64,000 nt of DNA. Origin: Saccharopolyspora shandongensis (lineage in GTDB: Bacteria > Actinomycetota > Actinomycetes > Mycobacteriales > Pseudonocardiaceae). This document shows, one piece after another, positions 16,974-25,480 of this stretch; within the stretch, counting starts at the first letter, position 1; every line of letters starts with the position of its first letter. The position numbers and the translations under genes were made by a program. The notes under the pieces were generated by a model. That model was given only the letters and a program-made list of their open reading frames with translations. It was not told the origin of the DNA and ran no database searches. The stretch spans positions 55,429 to 119,428 of the forward strand of contig NZ_FNOK01000028.1 in assembly GCF_900106995.1 (NCBI RefSeq). Direction: 5' to 3'.

Positions 16974-19667
16974 TCAACCGAGGTCGCCGCCCGCGACCGG
17001 CAGGACGGTGCCGGTGATGTAGGACGCCTCCCCGGAGGCGAGGAAGGCGATCGCCGCGGCCTGTTCGTCGAGCGTGCCGTAGCGCTTCATCAGCGACGTG
17101 CTCACGGTCTGGTCGATGTGGGCCTGGAACCAGGCCCGTTCCTGCTCGGTCTCCAGCGCCGAGCCACCGCGGGAGATGCGCCGCGGCGGCGCGTCGGTGC
17201 CGCCGGGTGCGGCTGCGACTACCCGGATCCCCGCATCGGCGCACTCGAACGCGAGCGAGGCGGTGATGGCGTTGATGCCGCCCTTGGCCGCCGAGTACGG
17301 GATGCGGTGGATGCCGCGCGTCGCCGCTGACGACACATTGACGATCACGCCGTGGCCCTGGGCCGTCATCGACGGCAGCGCGGCGCGGCACGAGAACAGG
17401 GTCGTCATCAGCGAGCGCCGGATCTCGGCCTCGATCTCGTCGGGGGAGAACTCGGTGAACGGCTTGAACCAGATCGCCCCGCCGACGTTGTTGATCAGCA
17501 CGTCGATCCGCCCGAACCGCGCGAGCGCCGCCTCGGCCACGGTCTGCGCGCCCTCCCAGGTCTCCAGATCAGCGAGCACTGGCAGCGCCTCGCCCGCCAG
17601 TTCCCCGGCCAGATCTTCGACGAGGTCCGAGCGATCGGCCAGCACGAGCGAACCGCCTTCGGCCGCGATCCTGCGGGCGGCGTGCTCGCCGATGCCCTGG
17701 GCGGCGCCGGTGACGATGACGACCTTGCCCTCGAACCGTCCCGGAGTGACGAAGCGGGGTCGTTTCGCGGCATCCGCCTCGGCCATCGCCCGTCGTGTCG
17801 TGACCTTCGACCGGTCGGCGTGCTCGGCGATCAGCCGCCGGGCCGTGGTGCGGTCGCCGGCCTCGAAGGCGGTGACGATGTCGAGGTGGTCCTGGGTGCA
17901 GCGCGGATGGCACCAGGTTGCGTTGCGCAGGGTCGTCTCCATGTGGCCCTTGATGCCGAGCGCGCGGTAGGCCTGCAGGAGATGCTCGTTGCCGGTGAGG
18001 GTGAACAGGTACTCGTGGAACGCGGCGTTGGTTTCGGTGTAGGCGGCGGCATCGAGAAACCGGTCCCCGTCGACGTAGGGCACGGTCGATTCCGCCAGCA
18101 GCCGGTAGCCGGCGAGCTGCTGGGAGCTGAGCCGGCCCAGGGTGATCTCCAGTGCGCCGAGTTCCAGGGCCTGACGGGCCTCGAAAACGGCGTCCGACTC
18201 GTGCACCGACGGGTGCTCTTCGCCGATCTCGTAGCGGCCTGGAGAAGGCGTGGGTGCAGGTTCGGTCAGCGGTGCGATGTCGTCTCGGGCGGGGAGGACT
18301 TCCTGGCCCGCGATCGATCGGGCCGCGGCATCCGCGATCAGCGGTTCACCGGGGTCGAGTTCCCGGGTGCCGCTACCGGTGCCGGGCCAGATCGGCTGGC
18401 CGGCGATCGCTCGCGCGGTGGCGCTCTCCTGCTCGGCCGGATGTGCCGAGCCTGCGTTGAGCGGTGGGATGGTAGCCATCGGGAAGAGGGTCTGCCCGGC
18501 GACGGTGCGGCTCGCCCCGGTGCGGCCATCCGACCCGAGCGTGGCCAGGGCGATCGCAGGTCCTGGTTCGACGTCCGGAACCGGTTCGGATTCGGTGTCC
18601 CCCGGTGTGGCGTCCAGCTCGGGCGCTGCCACCCCTTCGGCCCGGGGCGGCACGCTGGTGCTGGCCGCGAGGGCGAACTTCTCGTAGTAGAACCCGGTCG
18701 GCTCGAACCCGTCTTCGGTGAAGTGCTTGCGCACGGCTTCGACCATCGGCGGCGGACCGCAGAGGTAGACCGCGACATCGCCGTCGTGCAAGTGCTGGTC
18801 GCGGATGAGCGTGGTGACGTACCCCTTGTTGGGCGCCTTGCTGTCCGGGTCGGCGGCGCAGTAGTCCCAGGTGAAGTTGTCGAGCTGCCGGGCAAGATCA
18901 CGCAAGGTCTCGGTTTCGACGAGGTCGTCGTCGGTCGTGACACCGTAGATCAGGTGCGCCGGCCGGTTCGATCCCGTGGCTCGCATGGTCCGCAGGATCG
19001 ACAGGATCGGTGCTAGCCCGGTGCCGCCGGCGAGCAGCAGTACGGGCCGTTCGGTCTCGCGGAGGAAGAAACTGCCGTGTGGCCCGGTGAAGGTAAGCGC
19101 GTCGCCCTGCTTCGCCCGTTCGGTCAGGTAGTCCGACATCACGCCCCCGGGCGTGAGCTTGACCAGGAAGGTCAAGTGCTTGTCGTCGGGGCCGTTGCTG
19201 AACGAGTAGGACCGCGATTCGTCGGTGCCGGGCACGGCGATGTTGACGTACTGCCCGGGCAAGAACGCGAGCTTGTCGCGCTCCGGTGTTTCCAGGGTGA
19301 CGGCCACAGTGGTGGGAGAAAGCCGTTCGAGCGCGGTCAGTGTGGCCGGGTAGGTCGCCGCCTGCGTCTTCGCGACCGCCGACGTGCTCGCGATTCGCAG
19401 CACCAGATCGGACTTCGGCTTCATGCTGCACGGCAGCACGTAGCCGCAGGCGGCTTCATCCTGGGTGAGCGCGTCGTCGATGTAGGCGCCGCCGTCGTAG
19501 TCGCCGGATTCGCAGAACGCCTTGCAGGTGCCGCAGGCGCCGTCGCGGCAATCGAGCGGGATGTTGATGCGCTGCCGGTAGGACGCGTCGGCGACGGTCT
19601 GGTCCTCCGCGCAGCTGATGAACCTCGTAACACCGTCCTCGAAGGACAGCGCGACCTTGTGGGTCAT
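16974..19667 (-). CDS. benCD: BenC-FCD-BenD fusion: benzoate dioxygenase reductase plus cis-diol dehydrogenase
   Basis: 897 residues in one frame. Residues 1-95 are a plant-type [2Fe-2S] ferredoxin (Cys40, Cys45, Cys48, Cys80). Residues 105-335 are an FAD/NAD reductase (RSYSFSN at 152-158, GGTGLAP at 214-220, CGPPPM at 303-308). Residues 340-485 are a Pro/Ala-rich linker with three copies of R-x-[VI]-A-G-Q-x-[LIV]-x-P at 387, 419 and 450. Residues 485-630 resemble the FCD ligand-binding domain of GntR regulators, with His551, His594 and His616 in the metal positions and Asn547 where Asp is usual. Residues 645-897 are a short-chain dehydrogenase (TGAAQGIG at 653, Tyr791 and Lys795). It would pass electrons from NADH to BenAB and oxidise the benzoate cis-diol to catechol. 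Confidence 0.92.
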   Translation of the reverse strand: MTHKVALSFEDGVTRFISCAEDQTVADASYRQRINIPLDCRDGACGTCKAFCESGDYDGGAYIDDALTQDEAACGYVLPCSMKPKSDLVLRIASTSAVAKTQAATYPATLTALERLSPTTVAVTLETPERDKLAFLPGQYVNIAVPGTDESRSYSFSNGPDDKHLTFLVKLTPGGVMSDYLTERAKQGDALTFTGPHGSFFLRETERPVLLLAGGTGLAPILSILRTMRATGSNRPAHLIYGVTTDDDLVETETLRDLARQLDNFTWDYCAADPDSKAPNKGYVTTLIRDQHLHDGDVAVYLCGPPPMVEAVRKHFTEDGFEPTGFYYEKFALAASTSVPPRAEGVAAPELDATPGDTESEPVPDVEPGPAIALATLGSDGRTGASRTVAGQTLFPMATIPPLNAGSAHPAEQESATARAIAGQPIWPGTGSGTRELDPGEPLIADAAARSIAGQEVLPARDDIAPLTEPAPTPSPGRYEIGEEHPSVHESDAVFEARQALELGALEITLGRLSSQQLAGYRLLAESTVPYVDGDRFLDAAAYTETNAAFHEYLFTLTGNEHLLQAYRALGIKGHMETTLRNATWCHPRCTQDHLDIVTAFEAGDRTTARRLIAEHADRSKVTTRRAMAEADAAKRPRFVTPGRFEGKVVIVTGAAQGIGEHAARRIAAEGGSLVLADRSDLVEDLAGELAGEALPVLADLETWEGAQTVAEAALARFGRIDVLINNVGGAIWFKPFTEFSPDEIEAEIRRSLMTTLFSCRAALPSMTAQGHGVIVNVSSAATRGIHRIPYSAAKGGINAITASLAFECADAGIRVVAAAPGGTDAPPRRISRGGSALETEQERAWFQAHIDQTVSTSLMKRYGTLDEQAAAIAFLASGEASYITGTVLPVAGGDLG

Positions 19668-19680
19668 GGCCGTTCTCCGC

Positions 19681-20226
19681 TCAGATGTGGTAGATGTCGA
19701 CGACGTGGTGGATGTAGTCGTTCTTCAGCACCACGGTCTTGCGGCGGATCAGCGGCGCGGGCCCGGAGAAGTCGATGGTGTAGAAGGACGTCCCGTAGTA
19801 CGGGTCCACGGTCTTGTACCGGAAGTACATGGTGTGCCAGTTGAACCGCACGTCCACCAGGTCGCCACGGCGCTCGATCAGTTCGACATTGCTGATGTTG
19901 TGGCTGGTGCGCGGTTCCGGGATCGAGGTCGCGCTGGAGCGCTCGGTGCGGATGCGGAAGACGCGGTCCTCCAGTCCGCCCTTGTTCGGGTAGTAGATCA
20001 ACGAGATCGATGTCTGCGGGTCCGAGGAGAGCAGATCGTCGTCTCCCCAGGAGGGCATCCAGTAGACGACGTCGGCGGCGTAGCACTCCAGCCACTTCTC
20101 GAACTCGCGGTCGTCGAGGTAGCGAGCCTCGCGGTAGAGGAACTGCTCGATGTCCTGCTGCGTGATCGTCTTGCCGGTTCCAGCGCCGGAGGCACTCGTC
20201 TCGGTGGTGTCGGCGGTGACAGTCAT
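19681..20226 (-). CDS. benB: Benzoate 1,2-dioxygenase, small (beta) subunit
   Basis: 181 residues from the ATG at 20226 behind GAGGAGAATCCGG; an ATG at 20241 would overlap the benA stop and lacks a site. The NTF2-like fold of ring-hydroxylating dioxygenase beta subunits is recognisable: IEQFLYREARYLDDREFEKW, then YAADVVYWMPSW, and the C-terminal KTVVLKNDYIHHVVDIYHI. The subunit shapes the alpha3-beta3 complex. It lies 11 bases after benA and 13 before benCD, in a tight operon. Confidence 0.93.
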   Translation of the reverse strand: MTVTADTTETSASGAGTGKTITQQDIEQFLYREARYLDDREFEKWLECYAADVVYWMPSWGDDDLLSSDPQTSISLIYYPNKGGLEDRVFRIRTERSSATSIPEPRTSHNISNVELIERRGDLVDVRFNWHTMYFRYKTVDPYYGTSFYTIDFSGPAPLIRRKTVVLKNDYIHHVVDIYHI

Positions 20227-20237
20227 CCGGATTCTCC

Positions 20238-21635
20238 TCACGCGGTGGCGGTCGACATGGACTTGGCGTCGCTTCCCGCCGTCTTGTCTCGTTCGGCATC
20301 GATGGCGGCCTGCATGGCTTCCCGCCAGTAGCCGTGCTGGACGGGGTAGAGGCCCTCGTCCTCGTTCTTCCTGCCCGCGGAGATGACGCCCTTCATGTCG
20401 AGGGCTTCGGCGACCTCATCGGGGCCGGTGAGCCAGTGCTGCGCGCCGCGGCTCATGTCGTTCCACGGCGCGGCCGTCGCACGGAAGGTGAGCTGGCAGG
20501 AGCGGAACTCCTCCAGGTCGTCCGGGGTAGCCATGCCGGATGCGTTGAAGAAGTCCTCGTACTGGCGAATCCGCCACGCCCGGGCATCGGCGCTTTCACC
20601 CTTGGGCGCGATGCAGTAGATGGTGACTTCGGTCTTGTCCGGCGCGATCGGCCGGAAGTGCCGGATCTGGGTGGAGAACTGGTCCATCAGGTACACGTTG
20701 GGGTAGAGGCAGAGGTTGCGGGAACCGCGAACCATGAACTCGCCCTTGGCGTCGCCGAACTTCTCCTTCAGCTCGTCCATGCGCGGCCACAGCGGGCGGT
20801 CCTGGGGATTGCCGGCCCAAGTCCACAGGCACAGATGCCCGTGCGGGAACGACCAGTACCCACCGCCGGACTTGCCCCAGCTGCCGGCGTCGAGAGTCTT
20901 GGTGCTGTTCTTGGACTCCCCGGTGTTCCTGCGCGCCGTGGTGGCCGCGTAGTTCCAGTGCGTGGCGGTGACGTGGTAGCCGTCGGCGCCGTTCTCCGCC
21001 TGCACCTTCCAGTTGCCGTCGTAGGTGTAGGTCGACGCGCCGTGCAGCACTTCCAGGCCGTCTGGAGACTGGTCGACGAGCATGTCGATGATCTTCGTGG
21101 TGTCACCGAGGTGCTCGGCCAGCGGGAGGACGTCGGGGTTGAGGCTGCCGAACAGGAAGCCGCGGTAGGAGTCGAAGCGCGCGACCTTCGTCATGTCGTG
21201 GGAACCACCGGTGTCGAAGGAGTCCGGGTAGCCGGCCCCGTCGGGGTCCTTGACCTTGAGCAGCTTGCCGTCGTTGCGGAACGTCCATCCGTGGAACGGG
21301 CAGGTCAGCGTGATCCGGTTGTCGGTCTTGCGGCGGCAGATCATCGCGCCGCGGTGCGCGCAGGCGTTGATCAGGCAGTGCAGCTCGCCGTCCTTTCCGC
21401 GGGTGATCACCACCGGCTGGCGGCCGATGTAGGTGGTGAAGTAGTCCCCCGGGTTCGGGAGCTGGCTTTCGTGAGCGAGATAGATCCAGTTCCCCTCGAA
21501 GATGTGCTTCATCTCGAGCTCGAAGATCTCCTCGTCGGTGAAGATCCGCCGGTTGGCGCGGTACACGCCCGTCTCGGGGTCCTCGACGACGGCGTCGGCG
21601 ACGACCGCGGATACGTGCTCCAGCATCTCGCTCAT
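20238..21635 (-). CDS. benA: Benzoate 1,2-dioxygenase, large (alpha) subunit
   Basis: 465 residues from the ATG at 21635 after GGAGGACCC. The Rieske cluster is bound by C-A-H-R and C-P-F-H, with 17 residues between the pairs, near residue 100. The catalytic iron site is in NGADGYHVTATHWNY near residue 215 and a later Asp. With BenB it adds both atoms of O2 to benzoate, forming the 1,2-cis-dihydrodiol carboxylate, using electrons from the BenC part of the fusion. It is the first gene of the leftward operon; the promoter is in the 238-base divergent region shared with catR. Confidence 0.95.
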   Translation of the reverse strand: MSEMLEHVSAVVADAVVEDPETGVYRANRRIFTDEEIFELEMKHIFEGNWIYLAHESQLPNPGDYFTTYIGRQPVVITRGKDGELHCLINACAHRGAMICRRKTDNRITLTCPFHGWTFRNDGKLLKVKDPDGAGYPDSFDTGGSHDMTKVARFDSYRGFLFGSLNPDVLPLAEHLGDTTKIIDMLVDQSPDGLEVLHGASTYTYDGNWKVQAENGADGYHVTATHWNYAATTARRNTGESKNSTKTLDAGSWGKSGGGYWSFPHGHLCLWTWAGNPQDRPLWPRMDELKEKFGDAKGEFMVRGSRNLCLYPNVYLMDQFSTQIRHFRPIAPDKTEVTIYCIAPKGESADARAWRIRQYEDFFNASGMATPDDLEEFRSCQLTFRATAAPWNDMSRGAQHWLTGPDEVAEALDMKGVISAGRKNEDEGLYPVQHGYWREAMQAAIDAERDKTAGSDAKSMSTATA

Positions 21636-21873
21636 GGGTCCTCCAGCGGCGCGGATCGGCTTTGACCGGCCTCCGGCGGTCCGTGCCGCCGTGGCATGAC
21701 CAAGAACGATGGCATCTCGTGTCGCCGGTCACACCGGACAAGTGCCTAGACCTGACCTAGGGTGCGATTGATAGTCGCTGTTTATTAATCATTCGAAATC
21801 AGGTCTTTGTCCTCGATGAGTTCGCTTCCTACCGTGAGGAGATCGGTGACAGGGACACGGGAGGAGGCATCTC
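21636..21873. promoter_or_regulatory. Divergent ben/cat control region
   Basis: 238 bases between benA and catR. An inverted repeat CCTAG-N7-CTAGG lies at 21745-21761 and contains ACCTGAC. Its relative ATCAGGTC recurs at about 21799-21806. The AT-rich piece around 21780-21796 (TTTATTAATCATTCG) can hold promoter elements for either strand. These are plausible LysR (CatR) contact sites; exact starts cannot be read. Confidence 0.5.
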
Positions 21874-22782
21874 ATGGAGCTTCGGCACCTGCGCTACTTC
21901 GTCACTGTCGCCGAGACGTGCCACTTCGCCCGGGCGGCCGAGCAGCTGCACGTCGCCCAGCCGGCGCTGTCGCACGCCATCCGGCAGCTGGAGAAGGAGC
22001 TGGGCGTCACCCTGCTGGCCCGGACGACGCGACAGGTCCGGGTGACGCCGGCCGGCGAGTTCTTCCTGGCCGAGGCCCAGCGAGTGCTGGCGACCCTGAA
22101 GGACGGGGTGCGCGGGGTCCAGCGCATCGGCGAGGGCAAGCTCGGCCTGCTCCGGGTCGGATTCACCGGCACGGCCGCGTTCTCCCACCTGCCGCACCTG
22201 GCCCGGGCGCTCGCCCAGCGGGTGCCGCACGTGGAGCTGGAGGTCCGCGCCGACCTGCTCACCGCCGATCAGTGCGAGCACTTGCGCAGCGGAACTCTCG
22301 GCATCGGGGTGCTGCGCCCGCCAGTGACCGGTGACGACATCGACTTCCGGGTGATCGAGGTCGAGCCGCTGATCCTCGCGGTCCCGGCCGACCACCGGCT
22401 GGCCGTCGAGCCTGTCGTGGCGATGACGGACCTGCGAGCCGAGCCGCTCGTGACCTACACCGGACGCAACTCCGTCGTGCACGAGGCGGTCGCGCGCAGC
22501 TGCCGAGAGGCCGGGTTCACCCCACAGCAGCAGCACGAAGCTCCCGGTACCGCGGCACTGCTCGCGTTGGTCGCCGGTGGCCTGGGCGTCGGCGTGGTAC
22601 CCGCCTCGGCCCGGTCTCTTCCACTGGCCGGCGTCGTGTTCCGCGACCTCGCCGGCGCGGCAACGGTCGAGCTCGCCCTGGCCTGGCACCGCGAGACCCA
22701 GTCCCCGCTCGTCGCAGGAGCCCTCGCAGCACTCGAGGACGTCTTCCCGCCCACCAGACCAACGGCAGAGGTCAACCGATGA
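21874..22782 (+). CDS. catR: LysR-family regulator of catechol/benzoate genes
   Basis: 302 residues. The N-terminal winged HTH (MELRHLRYFVTVAETCHFAR, then AAEQLHVAQPALSHAIRQLE) is followed by a periplasmic-binding-like effector domain. LysR proteins of this type (CatR/BenM) sense cis,cis-muconate or benzoate. Its stop overlaps the catB ATG (ATGA), so it is co-transcribed with catB-catA-catC, unlike the divergent catR of Pseudomonas. It is divergent from benA, so it is well placed to control both directions. An activator role is inferred from the family. Confidence 0.88.
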   Translation: MELRHLRYFVTVAETCHFARAAEQLHVAQPALSHAIRQLEKELGVTLLARTTRQVRVTPAGEFFLAEAQRVLATLKDGVRGVQRIGEGKLGLLRVGFTGTAAFSHLPHLARALAQRVPHVELEVRADLLTADQCEHLRSGTLGIGVLRPPVTGDDIDFRVIEVEPLILAVPADHRLAVEPVVAMTDLRAEPLVTYTGRNSVVHEAVARSCREAGFTPQQQHEAPGTAALLALVAGGLGVGVVPASARSLPLAGVVFRDLAGAATVELALAWHRETQSPLVAGALAALEDVFPPTRPTAEVNR

Positions 22783-23882
22783 AGATCACGCAGGTCGAGG
22801 CGATCCCGTTCGCCATCCCCTACCGCAAGCCGCTGCGGTTCGCCTCCGGCGAGGTGCACGTCGCCGAGCACGTCCTCGTGCGGGTGCACACCGACGACGG
22901 GATCGTCGGCGTCGCCGAGGCCCCGCCCCGGCCGTTCACCTACGGCGAGACCCAGGCCGGGATCGTCGCTGCAATCGACACGATCTTCGCCGCGCAGGTC
23001 GTCGGCCTGAGCCTGCTCGACCGAGAAACCGTCCACACCCGACTCGCCCGGACCGTCGGCAACCCGACCGCCAAGTCAGCGATCGACATGGCGATCTGGG
23101 ATGCGCTCGGGCGCACCCTCGACGTCTCGGTCACCGAACTGCTCGGCGGGTACACCGACCGCATGCGCGTGTCGCACATGCTCGGTTTCGACGAACCGGC
23201 CGCGATGGTCGCCGAAGCCGAACGGATGCGCGACACCCACGGCATCACCACGTTCAAGGTCAAGGTAGGCCGCCGCCCGGTGTCGCTGGACACCGCCGTC
23301 GTGCGCGCCCTGCGCGAGGGCTTGGGCGAAGGCATCGACCTGTACGTGGACGGCAACCGCGGATGGACCGCCGCCGAATCCGCCCACGCCATGAAGGAGA
23401 TGGCCGACCTCGGGCTGCTGTTCGCCGAGGAGCTCTGCCCTGCCGACGATGTGCTCGGCCGCCGTTGGCTCGTCTCACAGTTGGATGTGCCTTTCATCGC
23501 CGACGAGTCCGCCGTCACGCCCGCCGACGTCACCCGCGAGATCCTCGGCGGCTCCGCCACCGCGGTGAGCATCAAGACCGCGCGAACCGGCTTCACCCGG
23601 TCGCAGCGCACCCACCACCTCGCCGAGGGGCTCGGCCTGGAAGTGGTGATGGGCAACCAGATCGACGGTCAGCTCGGCTCCCTGTGCACGGTCGCCTTCG
23701 GCGCGGCCTACGAGCTGACGTCGCGCAGGCCGGGCGAGCTGTCGAACTTCCTCGACATGAGCGACGACCTGCTCACCGAGCCGCTGTGCATCGCCGACGG
23801 CGAGCTGACCGTCCGCCCCGGCGCCGGCCTCGGCGCCGAGATCGATCCCGAGAAGCTCCAGCGCTATCGCCTGGACCGCTGA
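22779..23882 (+). CDS. catB: Muconate cycloisomerase
   Basis: 367 residues, enolase superfamily. The catalytic KxK pair is in TTFKVKVG. Metal ligands are in YVDGNRGW, EELC and ADESA, followed by SIKTARTGF. It turns cis,cis-muconate into muconolactone, the step after catechol ring opening. It overlaps the catR stop by four bases and lies 25 bases before catA. Chloromuconate cycloisomerases are close relatives and cannot be excluded, but the ben/cat context supports the plain form. Confidence 0.92.
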   Translation: MKITQVEAIPFAIPYRKPLRFASGEVHVAEHVLVRVHTDDGIVGVAEAPPRPFTYGETQAGIVAAIDTIFAAQVVGLSLLDRETVHTRLARTVGNPTAKSAIDMAIWDALGRTLDVSVTELLGGYTDRMRVSHMLGFDEPAAMVAEAERMRDTHGITTFKVKVGRRPVSLDTAVVRALREGLGEGIDLYVDGNRGWTAAESAHAMKEMADLGLLFAEELCPADDVLGRRWLVSQLDVPFIADESAVTPADVTREILGGSATAVSIKTARTGFTRSQRTHHLAEGLGLEVVMGNQIDGQLGSLCTVAFGAAYELTSRRPGELSNFLDMSDDLLTEPLCIADGELTVRPGAGLGAEIDPEKLQRYRLDR

Positions 23883-23907
23883 CCCCACCGCGAATCAAGG
23901 AGGATTC

Positions 23908-24765
23908 ATGACCGCCACCCACGAGACGGCTACCGCCGCTGCCTCTGGCGCGAACGCGACCGAACGGTTCAAGAGCGACAAGCTCGCCGGCGTGGCCGGG
24001 ACGCCCAAGGAGCGCGTCAGCCTGCTGGCCCGCGAGGTGCTGGAAGCCGTGTACGGCACGATCCGCCGCCACAAGGTCACCTACGACGAGTACAACGCGC
24101 TCAAGGCGTGGCTGATCAGCGTCGGCGAGGGCGGTGAGTGGCCGCTGTTCCTGGACGTCTGGGTCGAGCACGTGATCGAGGAGGTCGCCACCGAACACCG
24201 GCAGGGCAACAAGGGCACCATCGAAGGCCCGTACTACGTCCCGGACGCCCCTGAGCAGGGCGCCCGTGGATCCGTGCCGATGCGGGAGAACGAGCCCGGC
24301 ACGCCGCTCACCTGGACCGGGCAGGTGACCTCCACCGACGGCTCAGCCCTGGCGGGCGCCAAGGTCGAACTGTGGCACGCCGACGCCGACGGCTTCTACT
24401 CCCAGTTCGCGCCCGGCCTCCCGGAGTGGAACCTGCGCGCGACCTTCACCACCGACGCCGACGGCAAGTTCGAGATCCGCACGGTCCGCCCAGCGCCGTA
24501 CCAGATCCCCACCGACGGCGCCTGCGGCAAGCTGATCGCCGCCGCCGGCTGGCACGCCTGGCGCCCGGCTCACCTGCACGTCAAGGTGTCCGCCCCCGGT
24601 CACGAACTGCTGACCGCCCAGCTGTACTTCCCCGGCGACGAGCACAACGACGACGACATCGCCTCGGCGGTCAAGCCGGAGCTCATGCTGTCGCCGCAGC
24701 CCGCGTCCGACGGGAGCGGGGGAACTGTCGAGTACGGCTTCATCCTCGATCCGGAGCAGGCCTGA
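23908..24765 (+). CDS. catA: Catechol 1,2-dioxygenase (intradiol)
   Basis: 285 residues after AGGAGGATTC. The non-heme Fe(III) ligands of intradiol enzymes are visible: the first Tyr in EGPYYVPDAP, the second Tyr in RPAPYQIPTDG, and two His in RPAHLHVKV. The N-terminal helical dimerisation part precedes them. It cleaves catechol between its hydroxyls to cis,cis-muconate in the cytoplasm. Its substrate comes from BenABCD, and its product goes to CatB next door. Confidence 0.95.
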   Translation: MTATHETATAAASGANATERFKSDKLAGVAGTPKERVSLLAREVLEAVYGTIRRHKVTYDEYNALKAWLISVGEGGEWPLFLDVWVEHVIEEVATEHRQGNKGTIEGPYYVPDAPEQGARGSVPMRENEPGTPLTWTGQVTSTDGSALAGAKVELWHADADGFYSQFAPGLPEWNLRATFTTDADGKFEIRTVRPAPYQIPTDGACGKLIAAAGWHAWRPAHLHVKVSAPGHELLTAQLYFPGDEHNDDDIASAVKPELMLSPQPASDGSGGTVEYGFILDPEQA

Positions 24766-24789
24766 CGACTGTCCATTTTGGAGTGACTG

Positions 24790-25071
24790 ATGCTCTACCA
24801 CGTCCGCATGGACGTACACCTGCCACCGGACCTGGCCCCGGCGGAGCGCGGTGACATCATCGCGCGCGAGAAGGAGTACAGCCAGAAGCTGCAACGAGAA
24901 GGAAGATGGCCACACCTGTGGCGCATCGCCGGCGAATACGCCAACTTCTCGATCCTCGACGTCGCCGACCACGACGAACTGCATGCACTGCTGTCAGGGC
25001 TACCGCTGTTCCCGTACATGAACATCGAGGTCACGCCGCTGGCGATGCACCCGTCCAAGATCGCGGACTGA
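24790..25071 (+). CDS. catC: Muconolactone delta-isomerase
   Basis: 93 residues, the family length, with the typical MLYHVRMDVHLPPDL start and the WPHLWRIAGEYANFSILDVA core. It converts muconolactone to 3-oxoadipate enol-lactone. It closes the catRBAC operon and is followed by a strong terminator. The later steps to succinate and acetyl-CoA (pcaD, pcaIJ, pcaF) are not in the window. Confidence 0.94.
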   Translation: MLYHVRMDVHLPPDLAPAERGDIIAREKEYSQKLQREGRWPHLWRIAGEYANFSILDVADHDELHALLSGLPLFPYMNIEVTPLAMHPSKIAD

Positions 25072-25097
25072 GAACCTCGTCCGCAACCAGGGGAGCA

Positions 25098-25145
25098 AGC
25101 CGGGTGCCGGGTGTCACGACTGGACACTCGGCACCCGGCTTTTTC
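25098..25145 (+). terminator. Rho-independent terminator after catC
   Basis: An 18-base arm starting AGCCGGGTGCC pairs with the arm ending GGCACCCGGCT, with one mismatch and a 7-base loop, followed by TTTTTC. It is the clearest terminator in the window. Confidence 0.9.
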
Positions 25146-25480
25146 TTGCGCCCCAATCGAACTTCCCGGTCTAGTTCGGTGGCGAGGCTTGACCACCGAT
25201 CATCTGTCCGGAGGGCTTCAGGCCGACATCGCCGCCGCCTGCGACCCGCGTGGTCGAGTAGCGCAGGTTGCACTCGAACGCCTCGCGACAGGAGACATCG
25301 GGCACCGTCTCGCCCGACGCGTTCGTGGCACCTCCGGTGGTGAATCGCTGTGTCTGCGGCGGGTGGGTGCTGGCTTTGTGGCGAGGTGTCATGAGGCGAC
25401 GGTCTCGGAGGTCCCAGTGTCGTGTGCAGAGGTGGGTGCCGGGTTCTTGGGCGTATGGAGTCGCCGTGCGGCGCGGCGCT
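25146..25480. other. Gene-free stretch between catC and the oxidoreductase gene
   Basis: No start with a ribosome site, and no recognisable domain on either strand. A minus-strand open frame (25171-25392) is uninterrupted but has no recognisable family. Confidence 0.4.

Noticed and set aside
17352..19016. 554-codon open frame on the plus strand
   Set aside because: Antisense to the benCD fusion; no domain similarity.
20334..21665. 443-codon open frame on the plus strand
   Set aside because: Antisense to benA, which has complete Rieske and iron motifs.
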